Source of the DNA: JAJFJD01 sp965228695
Lineage (GTDB): Bacteria > Pseudomonadota > Alphaproteobacteria > UBA8366
Direction of reading: 5' to 3'
Assembly (NCBI GenBank): GCA_965228695.1
Contig: CBDDIB010000002.1
Location: forward strand, 1,984,001 to 2,048,000
DNA length: 64,000 nt
This document shows positions 50,542-59,828 of this stretch, piece by piece. The position numbers were made by a program, and so were the translations under genes. Within the stretch, counting starts at the first letter, position 1, and the number at the start of each line of letters is the position of its first letter. The notes beneath the pieces were generated by a model. That model saw only the letters and a program-made list of their open reading frames with translations. It was not told where the DNA came from and did no database searches.

Positions 50542-52632
50542 ATGACAGGATTCCGCGTCGGCGTGGATATCGGCGGCACCTTCACGGACATCGTTTTGAT
50601 CAATGCCGAAGGACGGCTGGTGACGAAGAAGATTTCTTCCAGCGTTTCGAATTATGCAACGGCCATCGTCGACGGGCTCGCCGAGCTGTTCGACAACGCC
50701 GGGATTGCGCCCGATGAAATTCAGGAAGTGATGCACGGAACGACCGTCGCCTCGAATGCCATCCTGGAGTTGAAGGGTGCCAAGGTCGGATTGATCGGCA
50801 CCGACGGGTTCCGAGACATCCTCGAGATTCGGAACCTGCGGATGCCGCGGCTCTACGACTTGGAATGGGTGAAGCCGCCGCCGTTGGTCGAACGGTATCT
50901 GCGTGTGACCGTTCCCGAACGCATCGACGCCACGGGCAATGTGGAACAGACGCTTACGCGTGAGGACGCCGAGGCGGCGGTCGCGAAACTGGTCGACCAA
51001 GGCGTCGAGGCGATCGCCGTGTGCCTGCTCAACTCCTACGCTAATCCGGTGCATGAGAAACTTCTGGCCGAAGCGATCGAGGCGAAAGCGCCGGAACTGC
51101 CCTATTGCATCAGCTTCGACATCCTGCCGGAGATCAAGGAATACGAGCGGACCTCGACCACGGTGGTCAACGCTTACATCCTGCCCATTGTCTCCAAGTA
51201 TCTTGAATCGTTGCGGGAAAACTTCGAAGCAAAGGAGATCACCGCGCCCGTGCTGTTGATGCAGTCCAACGGCGGCCTGACCCCGGCGGCGGACGCCGCG
51301 CGCAAGCCCGTCAACATCGTGGAATCCGGCCCGGCCGGCGGCGTGGTCGGCGCGCATGCGGTGGCGCAGCAGACCGGGCACAGCGACGTGGTTAGTTTCG
51401 ACATGGGCGGCACGACGGCGAAGGCGTCCTTGATCGAGAACGGGGCTTATACCCGCTCGCAGGAATACTCCGTCGGCGGCGGCATCATGATCGGATCGCG
51501 CTTGCTGACGGGCGCGGGCTACCTGTTGAAGGTGCCGGCCATCGACCTCGCCGAGGTGGGCGCCGGCGGCGGGTCCATCGTCTGGATCGATGCCGGCGGC
51601 GCCCTGCGCATCGGCCCCGAAAGCGCTGGCGCGGAACCGGGGCCTGTTTGCTACGACCAGGGCGGCGAAGACCCGACGGTGACCGACGCGAATGTCATCT
51701 TGGGATATTTGAACCCGAACCATCTGTGCGGCGGCGAAGTGCCGCTGAATGCCGACAAGGCGCGGGAGGCTTTCGAGCGCGTCATCGCCGGGCCGATGGG
51801 GCTCGACCTGGCGCATGCGGCCTACGGCGCGCGGCAGATTGCGATCTCCAACATGATCCGCGCGATCCGGGCCGTATCGAGCGAACGCGGGCGCGACCCC
51901 CGGCAAGCGGTCATGCTGCCGTTCGGCGGCAACGGCGCGCTGTTTGCGGCGGGCATGGCCGAGGCGCTCGGCATGACGCGGATCGTCGTGCCGCCGCAGG
52001 CGGGTCTCTTCTCCGCCTTCGGGCTGCTCTACGCCGATGTGGAACACCATTACTCCCGCACTGTCCGCACGCTGTTGCGCGAGGCAGATGCAGGGCAGCT
52101 CGCCGCCGTCTTCGACGAACTTGAAACCCAGGCGCGCGCGCAACTGGCAGCCGACGGGTTCGACCTTGCCGAAACCACGTGTGAGCGTTCGGCCAACCTG
52201 CATTACAAGGGACAGATTTACGAGTTGAGCGTGCCGCTGCCCGATGAACCGCTAGATACGGATGCGCTGCGCAAGCTGGAGGCGGCTTTCGGCGACGAGC
52301 ATGAACGGACCTACGGTCACCGGGCGGGCAGCGACGAGCCGGTCGAACTGGTGAACGCACAGGTCGTCGGCAAGGGCGTGCCGCCAGGCCGCCAGGCACA
52401 CGGCACCTATTCGGACGCAGCCCGTGAGGTGACGGTCGGCGCGCCGCGTCAGGCCTACTATGGGCCCGAGATCGGCTGGCTCGAGACGCCGGTCCGAACC
52501 CGGTCGGCGTTGGCGGATTCGATTGAGGGCCCGTGCATCATCGAGGAATACGATTCCACCTGTCTGGTGCCGCCGGGAGCCACCGCGAGCCTGGACAGCT
52601 ATGGAAATATCCTGATCACCTTGGGCGACTAG
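50542..52632 (+). CDS. Hydantoinase A / 5-oxoprolinase alpha-type subunit
   Basis: This 696-residue HyuA protein of the acetate/sugar-kinase-Hsp70 fold has the phosphate loop GVDIGGTFTDIVL near its start, VMHGTTVASNAILELKGAKV, VSFDMGGTTAKASLIE and the C-terminal substrate domain ending at IEEYDSTCLVPPGATAS. It phosphorylates the cyclic amide with ATP for ring opening by HyuB. TAGGAG lies upstream of ATG 50542. Confidence 0.94.
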   Translation: MTGFRVGVDIGGTFTDIVLINAEGRLVTKKISSSVSNYATAIVDGLAELFDNAGIAPDEIQEVMHGTTVASNAILELKGAKVGLIGTDGFRDILEIRNLRMPRLYDLEWVKPPPLVERYLRVTVPERIDATGNVEQTLTREDAEAAVAKLVDQGVEAIAVCLLNSYANPVHEKLLAEAIEAKAPELPYCISFDILPEIKEYERTSTTVVNAYILPIVSKYLESLRENFEAKEITAPVLLMQSNGGLTPAADAARKPVNIVESGPAGGVVGAHAVAQQTGHSDVVSFDMGGTTAKASLIENGAYTRSQEYSVGGGIMIGSRLLTGAGYLLKVPAIDLAEVGAGGGSIVWIDAGGALRIGPESAGAEPGPVCYDQGGEDPTVTDANVILGYLNPNHLCGGEVPLNADKAREAFERVIAGPMGLDLAHAAYGARQIAISNMIRAIRAVSSERGRDPRQAVMLPFGGNGALFAAGMAEALGMTRIVVPPQAGLFSAFGLLYADVEHHYSRTVRTLLREADAGQLAAVFDELETQARAQLAADGFDLAETTCERSANLHYKGQIYELSVPLPDEPLDTDALRKLEAAFGDEHERTYGHRAGSDEPVELVNAQVVGKGVPPGRQAHGTYSDAAREVTVGAPRQAYYGPEIGWLETPVRTRSALADSIEGPCIIEEYDSTCLVPPGATASLDSYGNILITLGD

Positions 52633-52660
52633 TACCGCCAAAGCAGACGAGGATCGAAAT

Positions 52661-53482
52661 ATGTTGGATCGAATTGCCGAACAGCCCGAGTCATTGGACG
52701 CCATCCGCGCACGCGCGCAAGCCGTGCGCGCCGAGGCGCGAAGCGGCGGCTTCGACGGGCAAACCGCCGGCATTTCACCCGGCAGCGTGCAAGGCAACGT
52801 GGCGATCTTGCCGGCCGATTGGGCGCACGAGTTCCTCAATTTCTGCCGCCGCAACCCGAAACCCTGCCCGGTGCTGGCCGTGTCCGATCCCGGCAATCCG
52901 ATTTTGGCCGAACTCGGAAAGTCCGTGGATATCCGCACCGACGTGCCGCGCTACCGCGTGTTCGAGAACGGGGCGGAGATCGACGAGACGACCGACATCT
53001 CAAACTATTGGCGCGACGACTTGGTGGCTTTCGTCATCGGCTGCTCGTTTTCATTCGAGGAAGCATTGGTGCAGTCCGGCGTGCCGGTCCGGCATCTCGA
53101 CCTCGACATCGAATGCCCGATCTACAAAACCAACATCCCCTGCGAACCGGCCGGTCGGTTCCACGGCCCGCTGGTGGTCAGCATGCGGCCGATGCTGCCG
53201 AAGGATGCGATCCGCGCGATCCAGATTACATCGCGCTTCCCCAACGTGCACGGCGCGCCCGTGCATTTCGGCGCGCCGGAGGATATCGGCATCAAGGACA
53301 TCAACAAAGTGGACTACGGCGGGCCGGTGCCGATTCATAAGGGCGAGGTGCCGGTGTTCTGGGGATGCGGGGTGACGCCGCAGGCAGTCGTCGAATCCGC
53401 CAAGCCGCCCTTCATGATCACCCACAAGCCGAACCACCTGCTGGTGACCGATCTGGTCAACGCGGAATTGGCGATGCTGTAG
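52661..53482 (+). CDS. DUF1445 family protein, D-glutamate cyclase-like
   Basis: This 273-residue protein is of the DUF1445/YcsI (putative hydro-lyase) family. It shows ISPGSVQGNVAILPADWA, the CSFSFEEALVQSGVPVRHLD block, PCEPAGRFHGPLVVSMRPM and HKPNHLLVTDL at the C-terminus. One characterised group (D-glutamate cyclase) interconverts D-glutamate and 5-oxo-D-proline, which fits the adjacent 5-oxoprolinase-like HyuAB. It is last in the dpaL operon. Confidence 0.88.
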   Translation: MLDRIAEQPESLDAIRARAQAVRAEARSGGFDGQTAGISPGSVQGNVAILPADWAHEFLNFCRRNPKPCPVLAVSDPGNPILAELGKSVDIRTDVPRYRVFENGAEIDETTDISNYWRDDLVAFVIGCSFSFEEALVQSGVPVRHLDLDIECPIYKTNIPCEPAGRFHGPLVVSMRPMLPKDAIRAIQITSRFPNVHGAPVHFGAPEDIGIKDINKVDYGGPVPIHKGEVPVFWGCGVTPQAVVESAKPPFMITHKPNHLLVTDLVNAELAML

Positions 53483-53497
53483 GGTGGTGGCGGGTGC

Positions 53498-54523
53498 CTA
53501 GTGCGCGCGTTCGATGGCGAAGTCGATGGCTTCGGCCATCGCGCTCTTGACCTCTGAGTCCGGGAAGATGCCGAGCGCGTCGCGGGCGATCGCGCCGTAG
53601 TGCCGGGCCCGGGCGACGGTGTCGCGCAACGCGCCGCGCTTCTCCATCAACTCGACGGCGTAGCCGAAATCGCTGTCTTCCTGCTCCAGGTTTTCCATCG
53701 TGCGGCGCCAGAAGTCGCGTTCCGCGTCGTTGCCGCGCCGCCAGGCCAGGACAACCGGCAGGCTGATCTTGCCCTCGCGGAAATCGTCGCCGACGGTCTT
53801 GCCGAGCTTCGCCTGGGACGCCGAATAGTCGAGTACGTCGTCGATAAGCTGGAACGCGATGCCGAGATTCATGCCGTAGCTTTCGAGCGCTTCTTCCTCG
53901 ACTTTCGGGCGGTCGGCGATGACCGCGCCGATGCGCGACGCCGCGGCGAACAGCGTGGCGGTCTTGGCGCGGATGACGTCCAGATAGGCTTCCTCGCTGG
54001 TCGACGTATCGTTGGTCGTCATCAATTGCAGAACCTCGCCCTCCGCGATGACCGAGGAGGCGCGTGACAGGATGGCGAGCACGTCGAGCGATCCGTCCGC
54101 GACCATCAGTTCGAAGGCGCGGGAAAACAGGAAATCACCGACCAGGACCGAAGATTGGTTGCCCCATAGCGCATTGGCGCTGTCGCGGCCGCGACGCAAC
54201 ATGGACTCGTCGACCACGTCGTCATGCAGCAGGGTCGCGGTGTGAATGAACTCGACGCAGGCCGCCAACGCGATCTGCCGGTCGCCGGTATAGTCGCAAA
54301 GCTGCGACGCGGCCAAGGTCAGGACCGGGCGTAACCGTTTACCGCCCGCCGCCACGAGATGACCGGCAAGTTGCGGAATGAGAGTTACAGGGCTCTGCAT
54401 GTTGTCCACGATGACCTGATTGACTTTCTTCAGGTCTTCGCCGACAAGAGAATGGATTGAATCCAGGCTTGGTTTTTGTTCTTGCCGGGTTGATTCCAGG
54501 CTTAGTACGGTTCCCACGGTCAT
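53498..54523 (-). CDS. ispB: Long-chain polyprenyl diphosphate synthase (octaprenyl/decaprenyl type)
   Basis: This 341-residue prenyltransferase has the two Asp-rich motifs LLHDDVVDES (first, 101-105) and QLIDDVLDYS (second), GGKRLRPVL, and a small Ala96 five residues before the first motif, typical of long-chain products. It makes the ubiquinone side chain. ATG 54523 has GGGAG upstream; a frame extending to 54589 has none. Divergent from the methyltransferase fusion across 102 bp. Confidence 0.93.
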   Translation of the reverse strand: MTVGTVLSLESTRQEQKPSLDSIHSLVGEDLKKVNQVIVDNMQSPVTLIPQLAGHLVAAGGKRLRPVLTLAASQLCDYTGDRQIALAACVEFIHTATLLHDDVVDESMLRRGRDSANALWGNQSSVLVGDFLFSRAFELMVADGSLDVLAILSRASSVIAEGEVLQLMTTNDTSTSEEAYLDVIRAKTATLFAAASRIGAVIADRPKVEEEALESYGMNLGIAFQLIDDVLDYSASQAKLGKTVGDDFREGKISLPVVLAWRRGNDAERDFWRRTMENLEQEDSDFGYAVELMEKRGALRDTVARARHYGAIARDALGIFPDSEVKSAMAEAIDFAIERAH

Positions 54524-54625
54524 ATACTCCCACCCTTGGAGACGCGTAAGGGGTAGCAGGGAGCATAGTGCAACGCTCCTAAGCGTCAAGTCGCCGCCGG
54601 AAGGACAAAAAACCGCAGGGGTCGT

Positions 54626-55585
54626 ATGCGCGAACTGTTAAGAACCACCAATTTGGTGCGGTTGTCCTGGGTTCAGGCGCTCCTGGCGGAGAGCAATATT
54701 CACGCCGTCGTCCTGGATAGCCACATGAGCGTGCTGGAAGGCTCGGCCAACGCCATTCCGCGGCGGCTGGCCGTATCCGACGCTGACTATCCCGCCGCGG
54801 TTCGGGTGCTGGAAGAGTCCGGCGAACTTGGCGGCACGCGGCCCGATGGCGCGACCGACGGCCTTTTGGGGGGCCGGATCACGTTGTTGCAGCCCGAGAA
54901 CGGCTACCGCGCCGCCGTGGACCCGGTGCTGCTGGCGGCGGCTGTGCCGGCATCGGCGAGCAGGGTTTTGGATGTCGGCTGCGGCACCGGTGCCGCGGCG
55001 CTGTGCTATGCCGAGCGGACCGGCTGCGGCGAGGTCGTGGGTCTGGAACTGCAGCCGGAGATGGCGCATCTGGCTATGGAAAACGTGCGCTTGAACGGCA
55101 TGGAGGAGCGCGTCACCGTCCATATCGGGAGCCTGTTGAATTCCCCGGCGGCATTGAAAGCGGGCAGCTTCGATGAGGTGATGGCGAATCCGCCTTATCT
55201 CCCGGTTGACCGCGCGGACCTGCGAACGCCGCCGGCGGATGTCGCGTCCACGGTGGAGGGTGACGCCGCCTTGACCGACTGGATTTCCTTTTGCCTGGAG
55301 ATGGCGGCGCTACGGGGGTGTCTGACAATGATCCACCGGGCCGATCGGTTGGATGAAATATTGGCGCATTTGCAGGGGTATGCGGGCGACATCGTCGTTT
55401 TCCCGATCTGGCCGCGGGCGGATGCGGATGGTATGCCGCGCGATGCGCGCCGGGTCATCGTGCGGGCGCGGAAAGGGGCAAACGGACCGATGCGGCTCGC
55501 CGCGGGGCTGGTTTTGCACGACGGTGATGAGTTCAGCGACGCCGCGGACGCCATCCTGCGCCTGGGACAGCCGCTGGCAATTTAG
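54626..55585 (+). CDS. DUF2007 - tRNA(Val)-A37-type methyltransferase fusion
   Basis: This 319-residue protein combines an N-terminal DUF2007-like ferredoxin-fold domain (about 1-67: MRELLRTTNLVRLSWVQALL) with a TrmN6-type class I methyltransferase (about 80-305). The latter has motif I LDVGCGTGAAAL (115-126), an acidic loop in VVGLELQPEMA and the catalytic NPPY (188-191), which fits N6-methylation of adenine. Usually the two domains are separate genes, often adjacent, in alphaproteobacteria, so a fusion is notable. No frameshift was seen. Confidence 0.88.
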   Translation: MRELLRTTNLVRLSWVQALLAESNIHAVVLDSHMSVLEGSANAIPRRLAVSDADYPAAVRVLEESGELGGTRPDGATDGLLGGRITLLQPENGYRAAVDPVLLAAAVPASASRVLDVGCGTGAAALCYAERTGCGEVVGLELQPEMAHLAMENVRLNGMEERVTVHIGSLLNSPAALKAGSFDEVMANPPYLPVDRADLRTPPADVASTVEGDAALTDWISFCLEMAALRGCLTMIHRADRLDEILAHLQGYAGDIVVFPIWPRADADGMPRDARRVIVRARKGANGPMRLAAGLVLHDGDEFSDAADAILRLGQPLAI

Positions 55586-55632
55586 CCCGACCCCCTTGGC
55601 AAACCCGATTGGCGACCGCACATTAAGCCGCG

Positions 55633-56508
55633 ATGACTGATAGCAAAAATAACGGATGGCTTGCGCGCGTGCCTTTGGTTGGGCAACGTCTGGCCGATCG
55701 AATGGAACACACGCCGACCGTCGCCGTGCTGCGGCTGTCGGGCGTGATCGGCCAAATGGGATCGTTGCGGCGCGGGGGCCTCGCCCTCTCGGAACTCGCC
55801 GAACCGATCGAAAAGGCCTTCAAGCTGCCGCGGCTCAAGGCGGTAGCGCTCGCGATCAATTCGCCGGGGGGCTCGCCGGTTCAATCGTCGTTGATTGCCG
55901 GGCGAATCCGGGCCTTGGCGGACGAGAAGGAGGTGCCGGTCTACGCCTTTTGCGAGGATGTCGCCGCGTCCGGCGGTTACTGGCTTGCCTGCTCCGCCGA
56001 TGAGATCTATGCGGATGGCGCATCGGTCGTGGGGTCGATCGGGGTGATTTCCGCCGGGTTCGGCTTCACCGGATTGATCGAGAAACTCGGTGTCGAACGG
56101 CGGGTTTACTCCGCCGGCGACCGCAAGGCCCAGCTCGATCCGTTTCAGCCGGAAGATCCCAAGGATATCCGCCACCTCAAGGTCCTGCAGAAGGATCTGC
56201 ATGCGCAATTCAAGGGTTACGTCCAGGAACGCCGCGGCGAAAAGCTGACCGGCGCGGAGAAGACCCTGTTTTCCGGAGATTTCTGGACGGGCCGCGTGGC
56301 CGTCGACATGGGGCTCGTCGATGGAATCGCCGATCTGCGGGGTAAAATGCGCGAAATCTATGGCGAAAAGGTGAGCTTGCGCTTGGTTACGCAGCCGCGC
56401 AGCTGGCTGCAGCGCAAGTTCGGCATGGAGGATCGCGCCGACCGCTGGGCCCGTGACGTGGTCGGCGTCGTCGAGGAGCGCGCGCTGTGGAACCGCTACG
56501 GCCTTTAG
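55633..56508 (+). CDS. S49-family signal-peptide-peptidase-like protease (SohB/SppA)
   Basis: This 291-residue protein has the S49 core: INSPGGSPVQSSLIAGRIRA, the nucleophile Ser113 in CEDVAASGGYWLACSA, and the general-base Lys165 in GDRKAQLDPF. Unlike long SppA it lacks an obvious N-terminal transmembrane helix, so it may act in the cytoplasm or at the membrane surface. It follows the methyltransferase gene by 47 bp. Confidence 0.9.
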   Translation: MTDSKNNGWLARVPLVGQRLADRMEHTPTVAVLRLSGVIGQMGSLRRGGLALSELAEPIEKAFKLPRLKAVALAINSPGGSPVQSSLIAGRIRALADEKEVPVYAFCEDVAASGGYWLACSADEIYADGASVVGSIGVISAGFGFTGLIEKLGVERRVYSAGDRKAQLDPFQPEDPKDIRHLKVLQKDLHAQFKGYVQERRGEKLTGAEKTLFSGDFWTGRVAVDMGLVDGIADLRGKMREIYGEKVSLRLVTQPRSWLQRKFGMEDRADRWARDVVGVVEERALWNRYGL

Positions 56509-56561
56509 GGCAAATCGGCTTGGCGCTGGGTTCGCGCGCCGAATGCCGTTAGAATAGCTGC

Positions 56562-56792
56562 ATGTTCGGATTCGGCATTGGCAAGATCATTGTGCTCGCG
56601 GCGATCGTCGCGGCAGTGTGGTACGGCTACAAGTTCGTCAACCGATTGAATCAACAGCGCGCGCGCGAGGCAGCGGAAAACAAGGCGCAAAAGACTGAAA
56701 CAATTGATAAAATGGTCAAATGCTCGTCTTGCGGCACCTACGCTGTCGATACCGGCGCAACCCAATGCGGGGAATGCGGTAGTCCGTATTGA
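56562..56792 (+). CDS. Small membrane protein with zinc-ribbon-like end (PP0621 family)
   Basis: This 76-residue protein has one N-terminal membrane helix (about 7-27), a charged coiled linker and a C-terminal CSSCGTYAVDTGATQCGECG zinc-binding motif. This layout is that of the PP0621 family of unknown function. It lies 53 bp after the S49 peptidase gene and 65 bp before glyQ. Confidence 0.8.
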   Translation: MFGFGIGKIIVLAAIVAAVWYGYKFVNRLNQQRAREAAENKAQKTETIDKMVKCSSCGTYAVDTGATQCGECGSPY

Positions 56793-56857
56793 CCCACCCC
56801 CGGGCGCTGAGTATGTTGCGCCGCAACAATCCGGGCGGTTCGACAACAGGCCGGGCA

Positions 56858-57736
56858 ATGGCCTCCGACAATAACTTTCAGGCACTGATACTGACCCTGC
56901 AGCAGTTTTGGGCTGCGCGGGGTTGTGTGATTCTGCAGCCATACGACATGGAAGTAGGCGCGGGCACCTTCCATTGGGCCACCACGCTGCGGTCGCTCGG
57001 GCCGGAAACGTGGAAGACCGCCTATGTGCAGCCTTCCCGCCGGCCGACCGATGGCCGCTACGGCGAGAACCCGAACCGGTTGCAGCATTACTACCAGTTT
57101 CAGGTCATCCTCAAGCCGTCGCCCGAGGACAGTCAGGAACTCTACCTGGACAGCCTCCGTGCGCTTGGGATCGACCCGATGGCGCATGACATCCGTTTCG
57201 TCGAGGACGATTGGGAAAGCCCGACATTGGGGGCATGGGGCCTCGGCTGGGAGGTCTGGTGCGACGGCATGGAAGTGAGCCAGTTCACCTATTTCCAGCA
57301 GGTCGGCGGGTTCGATTGCAATCCCGTCAGCACCGAACTGACCTACGGCCTAGAACGCCTCGCCATGTATGTGCAGGGTGTCGAGAATGTCTTCGACCTG
57401 GATTGGGACGGTGTTCCGGCGGAACAGGGCGGCAAGAACTACGGCGACATCTATCTCGAGGCCGAGCGGCAGTATTCGGCCTATAACTTCGAGCACGCGG
57501 ACACCGAAATCCTGTTCCGGCATTTCAAGGATGCGGAGTCGGAATGCCAGTCTTTGATCGAGGCGAACGTGCCGCTGCCGGCCTATGATCACTGTCTGAA
57601 GGCAAGCCACCTTTTCAATCTGTTGGATGCGCGGGGCGTAATCAGCGTGACCGAGCGCCAATCCTATATCCTGCGGGTTCGTGACTTGGCCAAGGCGTGC
57701 TGCGAAGGCTGGCTGCGCAACCAGGGGCATCTGTAA
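56858..57736 (+). CDS. glyQ: Glycyl-tRNA synthetase alpha subunit
   Basis: This 292-residue protein has the class II alpha-subunit motifs ILTLQQFWAARGCVILQPYD, MEVGAGTFHWATTLRSLGPE, and AYVQPSRRPTDGRYGENPNR. It charges tRNA-Gly together with GlyS. ATG 56858 (MASDNNFQALIL) fits the usual length; an upstream frame adds residues with no family match. The stop overlaps the glyS start by one base (TAATG). Confidence 0.97.
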   Translation: MASDNNFQALILTLQQFWAARGCVILQPYDMEVGAGTFHWATTLRSLGPETWKTAYVQPSRRPTDGRYGENPNRLQHYYQFQVILKPSPEDSQELYLDSLRALGIDPMAHDIRFVEDDWESPTLGAWGLGWEVWCDGMEVSQFTYFQQVGGFDCNPVSTELTYGLERLAMYVQGVENVFDLDWDGVPAEQGGKNYGDIYLEAERQYSAYNFEHADTEILFRHFKDAESECQSLIEANVPLPAYDHCLKASHLFNLLDARGVISVTERQSYILRVRDLAKACCEGWLRNQGHL

Positions 57737-59820
57737 TGCCCGATCTGCTGCTTGAAATCCTGTCGGAAGAGATTCCCGCCCGAATGCAGAAACGCGCCGC
57801 GGACGATTTGAAGCGTCTCGTGACCGATGCCTTGAAGGCCGCAAGTCTCTCCTTCGACGGCGCCGAGGCGCATTCGACGCCGCGCCGGTTGGCGCTTTCC
57901 GTCACCGGTCTGCCGGTCAAGCAGCCGGACTTGAGTGAGGAACGCCGTGGTCCGCGCGTCGACGCTCCGGAAAAGGCGATCGCCGGATTTCTCGGCAGCG
58001 CCGGGCTGAAATCTGTCGACGAGTGCGAAACCCGCGAGACGGATAAAGGCAACTTCCTGTTTATCGTGACGGAAAAGCGGGGCGAGGCGACGACATCGGT
58101 GCTGCCCGGCTTGGTCACCGAAGCGATCAACACGCTCAGTTGGGCCAAATCCATGCGGTGGGCCGGCAATGGCTTCCGGTGGGTACGGCCGTTGCACGCC
58201 GTGTTGGCCGTGTTCGATGGAAAACCGTTGGACGGGCAGCTTGACCTACAGGGTGCGACTTTACCCTTCACCGACCAAACCTGCGGTCATCGTTTCATGG
58301 CGCCGGACCGGTTTCCGGTCACCGGCTTCGCGGAGTACAAGACCAAACTGGCGGCTGCCGAGGTCATGTTGGACCGACAGGAGCGGCGCGATGTGATCGA
58401 ACGCGACTTGGCGGCGTTGGCCAAAGCCGAAGGTCTCACCGTCCGGGATGACGCGGGACTACTGGACGAGGTCGCGGGACTGGTTGAATGGCCGATCGTA
58501 TTAGCGGGCAATATCGACCAACAATTCATGGACCTGCCGACGGAGGTCCTGACATCGTCGATGCGGGCACATCAAAAGTATTTCTCGCTGCTGACGGTAG
58601 ACGGCGCGCTCGCGCCGCGGTTCGGGGTCGTCGCTAATATGGAGACGGCCGATGGCGGGGCACAGATCGTTGCCGGGAACGAGCGGGTCTTGCGGGCGCG
58701 GCTGGCGGACGCGAAATTTTTCTGGGACCAGGACCGTCGGCACAGCCTTTCCAGTCGTGCGCCCGCCCTGAAGGATATCGTCTTCCACGCGAAGCTCGGC
58801 ACTTTGGACGAAAAGGTCGACCGGGTGCAGGCTTTGGCGACGGATCTAGCGGATTGGGTGTCCGGCGCCGACAAGGACCGCGTTCGTTCGGCCGCGCGGT
58901 TGTGCAAGGCCGATCTGGTGACCGGCATGGTCGGGGAGTTTCCCGATCTTCAGGGCATCATGGGCCGCTACTATGCGCGCCACGATGGCGAGCATGAAGA
59001 CGTTGCCGACGCGATTGCCGAACACTACGCGCCGCAGGGACCGGGCGATCGATGCCCGACCGCGCCGGTGTCCGTGGCGCTCGCGTTGGCCGATAAGATC
59101 GATACGCTGGTGTCATTCTGGTTGATCGATGAAAGACCGACCGGATCGCGCGATCCGTTCGCGCTGCGGCGGGCGGCGCTCGGCGTGATCCGCCTGTTGG
59201 TCGAGAACGATATACGGCTCCCGCTGCGTCAGGTGTTCGAGACCGCGCGGGAAAACGCCGGGACGGTCCGGTCCGACGCAGGTGATGATGCGCTTGCCGA
59301 TCTGCTCGATTTCTTCGCCGACCGGCTCAAGGTCCATCTGCGCGAGCAAGGTGTCCGGCATGATTTGATTACGGCTGTCTTCGCGCTCGGCGGGGAGGAC
59401 GATCTCGTTCGTCTTCTGACCCGGGTCGAGGCCTTGGCCGGATTCCTGGATACCGAGGATGGCTCGAACCTATTGATAGCCTACAAGCGGGCGGCGAATA
59501 TCGTACGGATCGAAGAGAAGAAAGATAAGAAAACGTACAACGGCGGCGCTAATCCGAAAGCGTTTACGCAAGACGAAGAAGAGACATTATATAAGGCTTT
59601 AGAGAAAGCATCGGCGTCGGCGACCGCCGCGCTGGAAGCGGAAGATTTCACCGGAGCCATGGCCGCGATGTCGGATTTGCGGGCACCGGTCGATGCATTT
59701 TTTGATCAGGTTACGGTTAATGCAAAGGATGCGGATGTCCGGGCGAACCGCCTGCGCATTCTGTCCGAGATCGGCAGCACGCTGCATCACGTGGCCGATT
59801 TTTCGAAGATAGAGGGATAA
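57736..59820 (+). CDS. glyS: Glycyl-tRNA synthetase beta subunit
   Basis: This 694-residue protein starts MPDLLLEILSEEIPARMQKR and has the beta-subunit catalytic core (SWAKSMRWAGNGFRWVRPLH, LDRQERRDVIERD). The C-terminal half ends with an anticodon-binding-like region and a Lys-rich helix (about 590-600) that includes a short insertion KKDKKTYNGG. Start ATG 57736 overlaps the glyQ stop, so the two are translated together. Confidence 0.96.
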   Translation: MPDLLLEILSEEIPARMQKRAADDLKRLVTDALKAASLSFDGAEAHSTPRRLALSVTGLPVKQPDLSEERRGPRVDAPEKAIAGFLGSAGLKSVDECETRETDKGNFLFIVTEKRGEATTSVLPGLVTEAINTLSWAKSMRWAGNGFRWVRPLHAVLAVFDGKPLDGQLDLQGATLPFTDQTCGHRFMAPDRFPVTGFAEYKTKLAAAEVMLDRQERRDVIERDLAALAKAEGLTVRDDAGLLDEVAGLVEWPIVLAGNIDQQFMDLPTEVLTSSMRAHQKYFSLLTVDGALAPRFGVVANMETADGGAQIVAGNERVLRARLADAKFFWDQDRRHSLSSRAPALKDIVFHAKLGTLDEKVDRVQALATDLADWVSGADKDRVRSAARLCKADLVTGMVGEFPDLQGIMGRYYARHDGEHEDVADAIAEHYAPQGPGDRCPTAPVSVALALADKIDTLVSFWLIDERPTGSRDPFALRRAALGVIRLLVENDIRLPLRQVFETARENAGTVRSDAGDDALADLLDFFADRLKVHLREQGVRHDLITAVFALGGEDDLVRLLTRVEALAGFLDTEDGSNLLIAYKRAANIVRIEEKKDKKTYNGGANPKAFTQDEEETLYKALEKASASATAALEAEDFTGAMAAMSDLRAPVDAFFDQVTVNAKDADVRANRLRILSEIGSTLHHVADFSKIEG

Positions 59821-59828
59821 AAGCGGCG

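Noticed and set aside
50263..52203. Minus-strand frame of 646 codons over hyuB/hyuA
   Set aside because: Shadow of two well-supported genes; composition is Arg/His/Val-rich and shows no family motif.
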